A stretch of 64,000 bases of DNA from Symbiodinium sp. CCMP2592 (taxonomy: Eukaryota; Sar; Dinophyceae; Suessiales; Symbiodiniaceae), in assembly GCA_905221615.1 (NCBI GenBank), contig CAJNDT010000946.1, positions 839,865 through 903,864 on the forward strand, read 5' to 3'. The stretch's first letter is position 1. Every line of letters starts with the position of its first letter. Under the pieces are notes generated by a model. It did no database searches. It was not told the origin of the DNA and worked only from the letters and a program-made list of their open reading frames with translations. This document shows, piece after piece, positions 32,801 through 42,059 of the stretch. Both the position numbers and the translations under genes were made by a program.

Positions 32801-33683
32801 ATAGCCTGCCAAAATGGTCATCTTGAAGTGGCACGCCTGCTGCTGGATGTGGGTGCTGAAGTGAACAAAACCATGAATGATGGAACAGCCGCACTGTTTC
32901 TGGCTTCTCAGCAAGGATATCTGGAGATTGTTCAGATGCTGCTACAGCAGGCTGCTGATGCTAACATGGTTAACGAAAGCATGGGGTCTAGTCTCGTGGT
33001 GGCTTGCGAAGACGGGCATCTCGACGTAGCTCGAACATTACTTGAAGCTCGTGCTGACCAAAGAGCTACGGATCCTTGAAGACGAGATGAACCCCAAAGC
33101 GGTTTCAGGTTCATATACCAGGACCATATAGGGATTCATAGTATTAGGGTATAGGGCCCCTACTTTTTAAGGGTCATTTGGTCCTTAAGGATGATGGCAC
33201 CACGCCACTCTTTGTTGCAGCCCAGAATGGACACCTGGCTGTAGCCAGTCTCATGCTTCAGTTTGGGGCCAACATCGAGCTGCCCATCGATGATGGGGCG
33301 ACACCTCTTCTCGTCGCATCTTAGGGGTACTTAGAAATAGTTGTTAATCGTTCAACTGGTTTTTTATAATCCCTAAGAAACAGCTAAAATTATATATATA
33401 TATATATATATATTGAACTGATCATTGTGTACTCCCTAAGCAACAGCTGAAACTGTAATTTTCGCTAGCGGTTTACGTAAGTTCAGTATAGGCATCTTGG
33501 AACGGCCATTCGGAGGTCGCTCGGGTGCTGCTGGATGCACGCGCTGACATCAATGTCTCGCAGGATACTGGTGCCACTCCTTTACATGCTGCCTGCACGA
33601 ACTGCCACGGATCGGTCATAAAGCTTTTGTTGGAGGCCAGAGCGGATGTGCATGGATACTTGCGAGGCTCGGGGATGTGGTGA
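29801..33683 (+). CDS. ubiquitin-like domain / ankyrin-repeat protein, 7 exons
   Basis: Likely a cytosolic or nuclear protein-binding scaffold; partners unknown. Exons by eye: 29801-29868, about 30751-30845 (5' edge unresolved), 31312-31404, 32069-32171, 32537-33070, 33190-33315, 33492-33683 (TGA). Together about 400 residues. Exons 1-4 encode a ubiquitin-like N-terminus: MLRIRWASGTELAAIA, then TVAALKRR, then YSRFRQRLLGDDGVLTENSP and DVQFVLVNFQPP. Exons 5-7 encode about eight ankyrin repeats with normal TPL..A, NGH..VA..LL and AD.N features. Phases agree at every junction from exon 2 onward. Donors are GC (introns 2, 4, 6) and GA (3, 5). This domain pairing is frequent in dinoflagellates. The family is secure; exact ends of exons 1 and 2 are not. 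Confidence 0.85.
30121..30219. mobile_element. foldback element, family 11 (CATAGGGACCCTTAGGGG)
   Basis: Left CATAGGGACCCTTAGGGGGG, right CCCCTCTAAGGGTCCCTATG; lies in ankyrin intron 1. Second copy at 43738. Confidence 0.92.
30301..30413. mobile_element. foldback element, family 10 (TGGAGGTTCATG)
   Basis: GGGAGGTTCATGGTTAGTTT then AAGTGGAGTTATAAGTAG; right CTTATAACTCCACTTATATC then TACCCATGAACCTCC. In ankyrin intron 1. Second copy at 47477. Confidence 0.92.
30751..30845 (+). CDS. ankyrin gene exon 2 (ubiquitin-like core)
   Basis: Frame RLRVTFPRDFFQPDLSRTDD then TAQPTVAALKRR; the PTVAALKRRL segment matches the conserved helix of the domain. A GC donor (AAAAGAAG/GCTGTA) at 30846 gives phase 2, which fits exon 3. 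The 5' edge is uncertain: sequence upstream (30686-30750) repeats 6948-7025 and may be an element end. Confidence 0.65.
31312..31404 (+). CDS. ankyrin gene exon 3
   Basis: Starts after GGTAGCTCAG; codes QCLCGYSRFRQRLLGDDGVL then TENSPLDTLSL. SRFRQRLL is a signature of this domain. A GA donor (CTGTCCCT/GAGCTG) joins in phase to exon 4 and restores LSLSDVQFVLV. Confidence 0.75.
31916..32022. mobile_element. foldback element, family 5, in ankyrin intron 3
   Basis: GGGGGTTTTCCGAAAATAGG .. TTATTATAGGGACCCC .. ACTTTCTGAAAATTTC; right arm diverged. Confidence 0.7.
32069..32171 (+). CDS. ankyrin gene exon 4
   Basis: Starts after CGGGTCAG; codes SDVQFVLVNFQPPLASDCLA then LVAAAKDNNLKDLE, the end of the ubiquitin-like fold and first ankyrin helix. 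GC donor (CTGGAG/GCTGGC). Confidence 0.8.
32192..32300 (-). mobile_element. foldback element, family 2, in ankyrin intron 4
   Basis: TCTAAGGGTC .. GGAGAGTATATGATAATCAG then GTACCTGGACCCTTAGGG: inverted orientation of the 26008 copy. Starts 20 bp after the donor. Confidence 0.85.
32301..32398. mobile_element. GGTTAC-type foldback in ankyrin intron 4
   Basis: GATCCAGTTACGTTTATATA then GTAGGTTAC; right CCTGCTAATTCTTTGGGTAA then CTGGAGCCCTAG. Back-to-back with the family-2 element. Related copies near 22438 and 59340. Confidence 0.75.
32537..33070 (+). CDS. ankyrin gene exon 5 (main repeat block)
   Basis: 178 codons after TGCTATGCAG, about five ankyrin repeats (..SDGATPLVIASQNGYVDFVQ.., ..ASALHIACQNGHLEVARLLL..). 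Ends ..ARADQRAT at a GA donor; the next exon resumes with DDGTTPLF, giving a repeat one residue shorter than its neighbours, so this junction may be off by a codon. Confidence 0.85.
33190..33315 (+). CDS. ankyrin gene exon 6
   Basis: 42 codons: DDGTTPLFVAAQNGHLAVAS .. ANIELPIDDGATPLLV. Ends at a GC donor whose GC is the first base pair of the target duplication GCATCTT. Confidence 0.8.
33316..33491 (+). mobile_element. introner forming ankyrin intron 6 (family 18)
   Basis: The element AGGGGTACTTAGAAATAGTT .. GTAAGTTCAGTATAG occupies 33323-33491 and is flanked by GCATCTT at 33316-33322 and 33492-33498. Removing one GCATCTT plus the element restores an uninterrupted ankyrin repeat (TPLLVASWNGH). 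The interior carries an (AT)n expansion at about 33394-33412. Confidence 0.92.
33492..33683 (+). CDS. ankyrin gene exon 7 and stop
   Basis: ASWNGHSEVARVLLDARADI .. ATPLHAACTNCHGSVIKLLL, then a short tail HGYLRGSGMW and TGA. A GT at 33652 could instead be a donor to a further exon, so the C-terminus is less sure than the repeats. Confidence 0.75.
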   Translation, partial: ASWNGHSEVARVLLDARADINVSQDTGATPLHAACTNCHGSVIKLLLEARADVHGYLRGSGMW

Positions 33684-33726
33684 TTCAGGCTTTCGTTCAA
33701 CTGCGAAAGCCATCTGATGATGTCGG

Positions 33727-33823
33727 AGTCTCCGAAAATAGGGATCCTAATGTAGTTCCCTAAATGGTAGCATCCTGATTAGAAGGACCCCAAAGTGAGT
33801 TACCCCGTATTCTCGGAAACTCC
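33727..33823. mobile_element. foldback element, family 5
   Basis: GAGTCTCCGAAAATAGGGAT .. TATTCTCGGAAACTC, 44 bp after the ankyrin stop. Confidence 0.85.
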
Positions 33824-34144
33824 CATGTGCGATGAGCACACGATCGTCCACGATCAAAAGACTTCGATTGCTTTGCCCCAATCGGTTTTGGGTTTCAGGT
33901 TTCCAGAGACCCTCAGCACATCTCAGCCCCAATCCCTCAGCTGGAAGCTGAAACCGACCAGATCCAGTCCAGCAAGAATTTCAGTAGCTACCCACCCACA
34001 CCCTCCGAGCCGCACTTTAATGTTGAAAGGTTTGGCGCTTTGGTGTTAGCTCAGAGCCTCGGCACAACCCGACCAGATTAAGAGTGAGGAGACGGAGTGA
34101 AGTAGTGGTTCAGAGGTCCTAAACGCGGACGCCCAAAGCATTCT

Positions 34145-34253
34145 ACCCTAAGGGTCCAAGTACTTAATTATCATATGCTCCCCCAAAGTGTAACCTACAG
34201 AACTACTATCCGAAGCCTAAGTTCCTAAAAATTGAGTCCCTTGGACCCTTCGA
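34145..34253 (+). mobile_element. foldback element, family 2
   Basis: ACCCTAAGGGTCCAAGTACT .. GAGTCCCTTGGACCCTTCG. Confidence 0.85.
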
Positions 34254-34419
34254 GCTATGTTATAGAATCCTACTATAGATCCCTGATAGAGCCCTTTACG
34301 GAACCTTCTAAAGGAACCTTATAAACTATAGAATGCTACTATAGATCCCTTATGGGGCCCTTTACGGAACCTTTGAAAGGGAACCTTAAGGCCCCCAAGG
34401 CCCTATAAACCCCTAAACC

Positions 34420-34540
34420 CTAAGCCCTTAAGGTTTTGAAACCCTAACCCCTAAACCCTAAACCCTAAACCCTAAACCCTAAACCCCTAAACCCTAAACC
34501 CTAAACCCCTAAACCCTAAACCCGAAACCCTTAAGGCCCC
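34420..34540 (-). repeat. CCCTAAA tract
   Basis: About 14 CCCTAAA/CCCCTAAA units, preceded by CCCTTTAGGAACC-type palindromes (34255-34395). Confidence 0.85.
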
Positions 34541-34619
34541 TAGACCCGAGGCAGTGGTGTGGCAGAATTCATCTACGTAGGCTTTACCGGCCGGATCCTC
34601 GGAGAGGGTGCAGACGAGG

Positions 34620-34700
34620 GGCCTTGATAATCAGAATAGGGTTTCGTTTTTTGTGGAATCTTAGGAATAATATTGGTACTTATTTAGGCCCCTATATTAA
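34620..34700. mobile_element. partial family-12 element
   Basis: GGGGCCTTGATAATCAGAAT then AGGG at the left; TTATTTAGGCCCCTATATTA at the right. The flanking word AGACGAGGGGC repeats on both sides (34611 and 34703), a possible target duplication. Confidence 0.65.
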
Positions 34701-35159
34701 TTACAGACGAGGGGCTTCATCTGGGCACAGTGACACAGTGACATGTTTGAGGGATGACTTTGCAGCTGTACGTGATAGGACTCTTTGTGTACTTGCCAAC
34801 CCACACGGCGGGTTCAGAAAATAAAAGACCATAGCTCCATTGTGACGGAGCCTCCTCAACAGAATCCTAAATCTTGAGGAATCCATGCATACATGCAGTG
34901 CACATAGTTCTGTCCCTGTCTGGGCATGTCATACGTCTTGTCTATGCATATACAGTCATAGATATGGTTCTGTGTGTTCATGAGTACAACTTGCAAGACA
35001 AGGTAAGCAGCTTAGGCACAACTAAACACACATCCATCTCATGTTTGACACGACGCAGCTTGGCTGTTGAGCAGCTCACTGCCTTAACTCCATCAGCCGT
35101 AATGTCTAAACCTTGGGTACCCCCACTTTGCAACAGTCTACAGTACAGGTCATACTAAG

Positions 35160-35480
35160 GGCTTACATATATATATATATATATATAATGTATACATATA
35201 TGAGTTAAAAAACAATAGGAATGACGATAATGGGTGATAGTATCGACAATCTTACAGGCATTGTCCGGCCGTCACTATTACAGGGCGGGGGCAGGATCCA
35301 ATCTAATCCTGCCCTAAGACTCCATGTGCCCATATAGTAGGTACCTAGGCCTTAAAGGGGTCCCTATACTAGTACTTTAAGGCCTCAGTATATACTACAT
35401 CTAAACCCTCCTAAGGGTCCATCCATGTTCCCTACATAGGTACATTGGGGCCAAAGTATACACTACAAGTGTACATGGAC
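35160..35480. repeat. (AT)n run and overlapping family-4 copies
   Basis: (AT)n at 35165-35188. Then two or three family-4 arms (GACTCCATGTGCCCATATAG at 35328; GTACATGGACCCTTAGGG ending 35480; another right arm at 35536-35555). Indicates repeated insertion of one family at one spot. No exon. Confidence 0.65.
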
Positions 35481-35832
35481 CCTTAGGGTAGACTAGATAT
35501 GTGGCACTGGGCACTTTAAGGCCTAAGTACCTACTATCTGGGTACATGGACCCTTATACCCTAAACCCTATAGAACCCATATAACCCTTAAAGGAATCCT
35601 TAAAGCATCCCTACATGGGTACATGGGGCCTTTGTTCAGCTGCCGAGGCGGGGAGTTCGCAGGAGCTTCCTTGGCTTGTGCCGATGCGAACTGCACGCAA
35701 ACAGCCACCTGCCAGAAGTCGGCCTTCGGGTTGGTACCCATAGGCTCCATAGGTAGTTCCTGTTTGGGATTATATGCTCTTATAGGGTTCTAAGCATGAA
35801 CCCTAAAAACAGCAACCAGCCAGAACTGTCTG

Positions 35833-35925
35833 GTTCTTGGAGGGAATGGGCGAATAGTAGTCCCTATATTATATAATCGCCAAGAAGAGTCTCCATCGTC
35901 CATTCCCCCATTCCCTACTAAGAAC
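35833..35925. mobile_element. foldback element with TTCTTGGAGGGAATGGG arms
   Basis: Left CTGGTTCTTGGAGGGAATGG, right CCATTCCCTACTAAGAACCA. The sequence AACCAGCCAG lies on both sides (35814 and 35921), a candidate 10-bp target duplication. Confidence 0.75.
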
Positions 35926-36395
35926 CAGCCAGGGAATTCGGCTTCGGGGTGTAACGGTTTATATAGGATTGAGGGTTAGGAGCTACCCTCGATTTAGTTG
36001 GAGTGTAAGGGGTTTGGGTGTAGGATTTAAGGCTCAAGGGTTTGGGCTTAAGGTTCTCTTCCGGGTTTAGGGTTCGGCGCAGGCTTGAACTTTTCTGCGG
36101 TGTCTTGAGCAGTATATTTTCCGCCTGTGGCAGCGGGTGTGGTTAGAGTTTTGTATTTGTTCGGTTTGTCTGAGTCTGGCTTTGCTCAGGCAGCCATCAG
36201 GACATGTTGTGAAAGCTTCGCCAGATAATGAAATCCCCCACCACTGCAAGCCGTCACACTAGAAGCTAAGGAACACAAGATGCATATGCGGTTTTGTGCT
36301 CGTGTTGCAACAAGTCTCCCAACTTCCCAAACATGAACCAAAGGGTCTAGCCATCGGATCACGCAAATAGTGGTTTGGTGAAGGACTGGCACGAG

Positions 36396-36764
36396 GCAGC
36401 GACAGCAGCAGCAGCAGCAGCACCGCCGCCACCACCACCGCTGCCACTGCCACTGCCACTGCCACTGCCACTGCCATTGCGACTGCCGCTGCCACTGCCA
36501 CTACTACTACCACTGCCACTACCACTACCACTACCACTACCACTACCACTACCACTACCACTACCACTACCACTACAACTACAACTACAACTACAACTAC
36601 AACTACAACTACAACTACAACAGCAGCAGCAGCGACAACAACAGCAGCAACAGCCACAGCAACCATAACGACACCACCACCACCACCACCACCACCACCA
36701 CCACCACCACCACCACCACCACCACCACCACCACCACCACCACCACCACCACCACCACCACCAC
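36396..36764. repeat. compound trinucleotide microsatellite
   Basis: About 370 bp: (CAG)n, (CCACTG)n, (CCACTA)n, (CAACTA)n, (CAG/CAA)n and about 30 CAC units. The long open frames here on both strands (Leu/Pro, poly-Val/poly-Gly) are by-products of stop-free repeats and not annotated as genes. Confidence 0.93.
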
Positions 36765-37029
36765 CGTCTTCGTCGTCATTGTCATCACCTTGCATCACCC
36801 TTTTCTGTCAAGATAACCAGTCATAGGAACTATGGCAGGCACAGAAGCATAAGGATCCCTATAAACCCTAAACCCGAACCGCGGCCAGAAATGAAGGCAC
36901 CGGTTTAGGGTTTAGGGTTTGAAGTTTAGGGTTTCGAAAATCAGCCACAGGGTGGGCCTTGGGCTAGTTAATATTTCCCTTCCGAATCCTGAACCTGCTA
37001 AAACCTGAGTCCTCGAGCAGCTGTCGTGA

Positions 37030-37105
37030 GGAAGGCGGCTGGTATGACTGCCCCCACAACCCGGACAATACTTTCAAGGACCTGGACTGGGTCGCAAAGG
37101 CTTCT
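37030..37105 (+). CDS. candidate exon, unknown protein
   Basis: Frame EEGGWYDCPHNPDNTFKDLD then WVAKAS. Composition is coding-like. WY motifs occur in Cache-type sensor domains, but here the motif lies upstream of the segment it would normally follow, so I do not assign it. Confidence 0.4.
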
Positions 37106-37433
37106 ATGTGAGGGAGACCTCGTATAGTATGAGGTTGTTTAATAAGGTTTTATAGAGTCTGCACAGGGTTCAAGGGTTTTAACTGTTGTATGGCTTTGCG
37201 GAAGCTTCATGACCCGTTGACAATAGCGCTATAGTTCCCGTAGCCAGGCGGAGATTGCAAGTTCAATACTGGGATCTATGAGGGCTCCTGTAAAGGGGTC
37301 TATAAGGGATCCTTTAAAGGGTTCCTTTAACGGGATCGATAAGGATTCATTGAACCTCCAAGCAGGAAGACACTTCGACATGGGTTTGCAGTTTGGGTTT
37401 ATGCTCTGTAGCGTTTCATGACGATTTATTGCC

Positions 37434-37590
37434 TGATGATAAGCACAACAGGATCAACATGATAGTGGCGGGTCAAGTTTTCCCGATGAAAAGCAGAGCA
37501 GGATCGATATGACAGTGGGGCGGGTCAAGTTTTCCCGATGATACGCAGAACAGGACCAATGTGATAGTGGTGGGTCAAGTGCTCGTCATG
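37434..37590 (+). repeat. about 56-bp tandem repeat, 3 copies
   Basis: Unit carries AGGATCAACATGATAGTGG and CGGGTCAAGTTTTCCCGATG; the third copy diverges. Confidence 0.8.
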
Positions 37591-37754
37591 ATTGACGACG
37601 ATGTCTATGAGTGCTGAAGATGCCGGTTCCATTCTTGTTAGTTGTCGTGGCCCTGATGATAAAGATGACAGGTGATATGATTATGACACCGATGATGCTG
37701 ATGGTCGCCAATGGTGATGAGTTAAGGTACATTAAGGTACATGGAAGCTAGGGG

Positions 37755-37859
37755 TACTGCTGATGGACAAAATCCTGCAGGGCCTTATATACCTAAATTA
37801 TGTGAGTTATGATACTATACTATACGTAGGGTAATGCAGGATGCTGTCCATCTGCGGTA
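37755..37859. mobile_element. foldback element, family 1
   Basis: TACTGCTGATGGACAAAATC .. GGATGCTGTCCATCTGCGGTA. The left arm matches the 10300 sub-type (GATGGACAAAATCCTGC). Confidence 0.85.
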
Positions 37860-37883
37860 TCCTTCTCAAAACCTCGACAAGCA

Positions 37884-38016
37884 GCTTCAAAGGGTCCTAT
37901 GTACTGTTATGGGGGATACCTTCCCAAATCTGAATATGATTCCTACTCTAGAAACCCTAGATTCTACTATATAATATAGGTACTTATAGTAAGCCTTATT
38001 GGACCCTTTGGGAGCT
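37884..38016. mobile_element. foldback element, family 3
   Basis: GCTTCAAAGGGTCCTATGTA .. TTGGACCCTTTGGGAGC. Only 25 bp from the family-1 element. Confidence 0.85.
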
Positions 38017-38235
38017 TCCCCATATCTGCAGCCTGTGAGGATCGATTTGAGCAGCTCGGAGTGGCGCGGAGAGCGACGGAGATGCAACATATGGGGGTTC
38101 CGTAGTTTAGGGATTTGGGGTTTAGGGTTTAAGGGGGGTTCCGTAGATTAAACGGCTCCATGTACCCAAATAGCGATCCTCCAAGGATTCATTTAAGGGT
38201 TACTGTATGGGTTCTATAGAGGGTTTAGGGTATAA

Positions 38236-38345
38236 GGGTCCATGTGCCCATAAAATATATACTTTGGCCCCAATGTACCTATATAGGGAGTACTTTAAGA
38301 CCCATTTCAGGCCAAAGTATATACTATTTAGGTACATGGACCCGT
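38236..38345. mobile_element. foldback element, family 4
   Basis: AAGGGTCCATGTGCCCATAA .. ATTTAGGTACATGGACCC. Confidence 0.85.
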
Positions 38346-38467
38346 AGGGAAAGGATCAAGCTTAGACTTCGACTTGAGCTTCTTTAAGGGGTCTACAAGG
38401 GCTTCTCTGAGGGGTTTGATTACAGGGGCCTCAATAGTTGGAAAGGGTTGTGACGCATGTTATCTTA

Positions 38468-38573
38468 TACGGTTGATGATATAAATCCTGCATTACCTTA
38501 AGGGTCCTAAACTATGGGAATTATGGTATATTCCTTATTATGGGTAATGCAGGATTTAGATCATCAACAGTAG
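38468..38573. mobile_element. foldback element, family 1 (reference-like copy)
   Basis: TACGGTTGATGATATAAATC .. GATTTAGATCATCAACAGTA; interior AACTATGGGAATTATGGTAT. Confidence 0.92.
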
Positions 38574-38702
38574 TTATCAACGAGCCCTGAACATTGGTAA
38601 TTGTCCAGGCTGTTGTATCATTATGTAGGTTGGTTGATCAAGCTTGTTGTTTGTCTTGTTGGAGTTCAGCAGCTTCCCTCTTGAAAGGCCGCCTGGAAGA
38701 AT

Positions 38703-38820
38703 GTAGGGGCCTACATGATCACCTAAACTTAAACCATTTTGGGGGTCCCTTATTGTAAGTATAGTAGAAAATACCCAAAACCCTAGTCTAATTATCAAGG
38801 TCCCTATAGTAACTGTAGTA
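38703..38820. mobile_element. foldback element, family 12
   Basis: TAGGGGCCTACATGATCACC .. AATTATCAAGGTCCCTATA with GGTCCCTTATTGTAAGTATA inside. Confidence 0.75.
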
Positions 38821-39011
38821 GATCAAGTCTTGGCTTTTTGGGTTTCAAGCCCCAAGCCCACTGAACCACCCCAGGCCGACCGGTAGCGTCCGAAGCATGC
38901 AGCCGCATACCATGAAGCTTAGGGTGCAACGGTGGCCAGGGGTCAAGTATGGACTTAGGGTTTCGGGTGGCGCATGCCCTAAACCCTGTTCAGGGTTGAG
39001 GGTTTGGGTTT

Positions 39012-39340
39012 TTGTTCGCAGAAGTCGTCTTTGCAGGGCTGAATACTTTAACGTTTCGGTCACTAAGTAGACTCAAGGGCCGAAACTACAAAAACCTTCG
39101 TGCGAATGGCAAGCTCCGTGCTACTATCTCGTTTTGTCCGTATACGGTGTCTGAAGGATCAACCTTGGTAGTGAGAATACGTGCGTGCAAAACACATGCG
39201 GAGCCTGAACCCATGCCGAAGCACTGTCGAGTTCCTGAACAAAAAGCAACTTCAGCTGCAACGCCAACGCATCACCAGTCAAGTGCACAAGGACAAAGCC
39301 CTACTAAGCTGCTTTCTCGCAGTGATCCTGCGAACGGTAG
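39012..39340 (+). CDS. candidate exon interrupted by a family-1 element
   Basis: Open for 110 codons before the element (..LRATISFCPYTVSEGSTLVV.., ..KATSAATPTHHQSSAQGQSP..). The open frame also runs through the element, which is probably chance. Basic and polar; not recognised. Confidence 0.35.
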
Positions 39341-39345
39341 GAATG

Positions 39346-39441
39346 AGGGTATAAATCCTGCATTACTTAAGGACGTAGACTATGGAAATTACAGTATATT
39401 CCTTATTATGGGTAATGCCGGATGTATATCATCAACCGTAG
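39346..39441. mobile_element. foldback element, family 1
   Basis: GGTATAAATCCTGCATTACT .. GGATGTATATCATCAACCGT. Left arm shortened. Confidence 0.85.
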
Positions 39442-39905
39442 GATTGATTACTTCGACTGTCGCCTAGGAACCCCTCTGCAGTGCCGGGTTTCCGACACAG
39501 CGACCATGGTTCACCCTGCATTCTCGCCGCGGGGCCCGGTTTGTGCTTAATTAAAGGAAACCTTAAACCCGGAACCCAAAGCCGAAAACCATTTCACCCC
39601 GGACCTTTTCGGCTTTAGGGTTTAGGTTTAAACCTTTTAGCGTTTTGGGCGTTTGGGGCTGGAAGGTTCACGGTGGAGGGTGCTGAGGTGCGGCGTTTCA
39701 GCTTCAGCCTGTAGATTGTATGGAGGTCGGTGGAGAGATCAGTGTCTTGGTGTGAGTTCTAGGGGCTTGAAAAATTAAGTTAAGACTGCGTGTGCGAGTC
39801 TCTTGCTTTGGAATTCAATAGAATGATCGAATTTACAGGGGATGTTAGGACCTACAAACCATGCTGCAACACCTCGTGCATGCGGGCGTGGCCCAACCGT
39901 CAGAT

Positions 39906-39909
<4 letters not shown>

Positions 39910-39948
<39 letters not shown>

Positions 39949-40030
39949 GAGAGAGAGAGAGAGAGAGAGATAGAAACAGAGAGCGATAGAGAGAGACACA
40001 GAGCGAGACACGAAGATATCGTGTGCGCAC
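39910..40030. repeat. (GA)n microsatellite
   Basis: About 60 bp of GA then degenerate GAGACA. The minus frames rich in Leu/Ser are repeat translations. Confidence 0.92.
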
Positions 40031-40274
40031 ATGTCTGTCTGTCTGGATGGGTTGATGGATGGATGTATGAAAGTATGGATGCATTGATGTAACCCTGAAA
40101 GCATACGGCTTGGGCTTGCATTCGAGTTGAGGATTTGGAGGGGATAGGATAGGTTGCGTGTTTCGTGGTCAAACTCATGCCGCACTCCAATTACTATGCT
40201 CATTCGCTCATTCATGTCTCAGCTGTTTCTGACTGGGCTCTCTACAAACACAACCACCGACATGCAATCTGCCA

Positions 40275-40725
40275 TGTATATATATATATACACGCACACA
40301 CACACACACACATCTACACATCTGTATATATATATATATATGCTTATCTGGCCAGGTGTACTTATTGCTTCTTTAGACATGCATGTATGCAATTAAATGT
40401 AAAACTCATATACATTTCTGTGCCTTCGCCTTGCGACGGCACGGGGGATGTATTCGTATATACATGTGCACCATAAAGCAAATCAACCAAGATGGCTAAG
40501 TTAACACACTCATAAATAAAGACGCCTATACATCAAATGTTGCATGGATGAAGACATATAGGTAATAGGTGTATACAATATATACACATGTAATATCGAT
40601 GTGCATATATTTGTATATATGTGTATACAGGCAGATACAAAGACAGGAAGGTAGATAGATACATAGTCAGATCGACACATAGGTGGGCAGGTAGTTATGT
40701 AGATAGACAGATAGCTAGATAGACA
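40275..40725. repeat. (AT)n, (CA)n and (AGAT)n microsatellites
   Basis: TATATATATA then CACACACACA at 40276-40311, TATATA at 40325-40341, GTATATATG at 40610-40625, and (AGAT)n at 40650-40725. No gene between. Confidence 0.85.
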
Positions 40726-40821
40726 GCTTCAGCATGTACCCGTATCAGTGCAGGAACGACCAGGAACCCTGATCCCGGACTCTAAAGCTTTATCCTTAAG
40801 CTGTACTCCACTGTGTCGCTA

Positions 40822-40905
40822 GCCTAGTAGTAGACCAGGTAACCTTTGACCTATACAATCCCTATATAACCAAAAACGTTAACCCCATGATACCCGGCAA
40901 GTAGG
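40822..40905. mobile_element. foldback element, family 13 (short form)
   Basis: CCTAGTAGTAGACCAGGTAA .. AACCCCATGATACCCGGCAA then GTAGGG; the interior is about 30 bp shorter than the 13431 copy. Confidence 0.75.
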
Positions 40906-41404
40906 GTCGTTCGGCTTTATGGGTTGAGAGAAGCCGACGAATGAGGCCAGTCCAATAGCACACGAAGCCTGCGGCGAATGCATCTTGGCCTGAAAGTGGC
41001 TACCCGGGTTCTGAAATTGCGGCGGTTCCGTAATATAAACGTAGTACAATTGGGCCCCAAACGCCCTGGTCTAATTATCAAGGCCCATGTATCATAGGCT
41101 TTATTAGTGATCCTCACGCTTCGACCTAATTTTTGTTAATACACTGTTCCCCCGTGGTTTAGGGTGTCCACCCGCCCACGCGCCCACCCGCCCACCCACC
41201 CACCGACTCACCCCACCCCGAAACAAGCACACCTGACCTCATACTGAATCCCTTAGGCTGTTTTGTACGGCTTTGAGGCATGTCGGCGCGCGGGATTGTA
41301 GTTGGTTGGGTTCAAGGTCCAAGGGTTTAACATCGCCTTTAACATTTGGGCTTCTGAGGCCTGGGGGCGTGATAGGCTGTGGCAGTACAGTTGTAGGAAT
41401 GTGA

Positions 41405-41494
41405 GAGTTTCCGAAAATAGGGGTACCATGTTTTGGGGTCCTTAGGATCATTCTATGTAGGGTACCATATTGCGGTCCCCTATTTTCGGAAACT
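41405..41494. mobile_element. foldback element, family 5
   Basis: GAGTTTCCGAAAATAGGGGT .. CCCCTATTTTCGGAAACTC: 19-bp perfect arms. Confidence 0.93.
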
Positions 41495-41709
41495 CCCATG
41501 TCCAGAACCCCCAAAAAAACCCTTGACTGGAGCCGCTACGGTCCTAAATAGTGTGTTTTGGGTGTATAATCGAGGGTAGTTGGGGGGCGGGGGCCTAAGG
41601 GGGGTGGCGGTGCTCGGGTTATCTTTTAAGCTTGAGTCAGCCTGGTTTGGCAACGGCTTGAGATCCTGCCAGTGCTGCAACCCTTGCGATTCCTGTATTT
41701 GTAGCTGCC

Positions 41710-41916
41710 ACTATGTGTGATGACTTTGATCTCGACATCCAAGTTCGCCAAAAGCTCGGCCCCAGAATTTGCGTGTATAAGCCAACACTCAATCTGACGA
41801 CGGGAGTGGCATCCAAGTTCTGTTATTCCCCCTGTTTATCTGTGAGCTGGAACCGTTGTAAGTGCTGCTGCCAAGAGCCTCATGATCTTCCATGTGAGTT
41901 CTGGGGAGGGCTTGCC
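41710..41916 (+). CDS. candidate cysteine-rich exon
   Basis: Open frame MCDDFDLDIQVRQKLGPRIC .. SWNRCKCCCQEPHDLPCEFW. Coding-like composition and cysteine content. It could be an upstream part of the cyclase gene's extracellular domain, but there is no motif to prove it. Confidence 0.35.
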
Positions 41917-42059
41917 TAGACCTAAAATGAACTGCAACGCCTTCGTTTTGCAATTACCTTACTTGACTCTTGTACAGTAGGGGTCCCAATCATAGTGGCA
42001 GGTTATCCGAAACAACTGGTGCATTCTAGGGCCTGCAGGTAAGCTCTAGGGTTTCGCAC

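Noticed and set aside
32529-32914. Minus-strand frames opposite the ankyrin exon
   Set aside because: They are shadows of the ankyrin coding frame, which has clear family consensus on plus.
36259-36798. Long minus-strand open frame rich in Gly and Val, and plus-strand Leu/Pro frame
   Set aside because: Both are translations of the trinucleotide microsatellite; the residues follow the repeat motif exactly.
39775-40215. Minus-strand frames with Leu/Ser repeats
   Set aside because: Produced by the (GA)n tract; no coding-like sequence beyond it.
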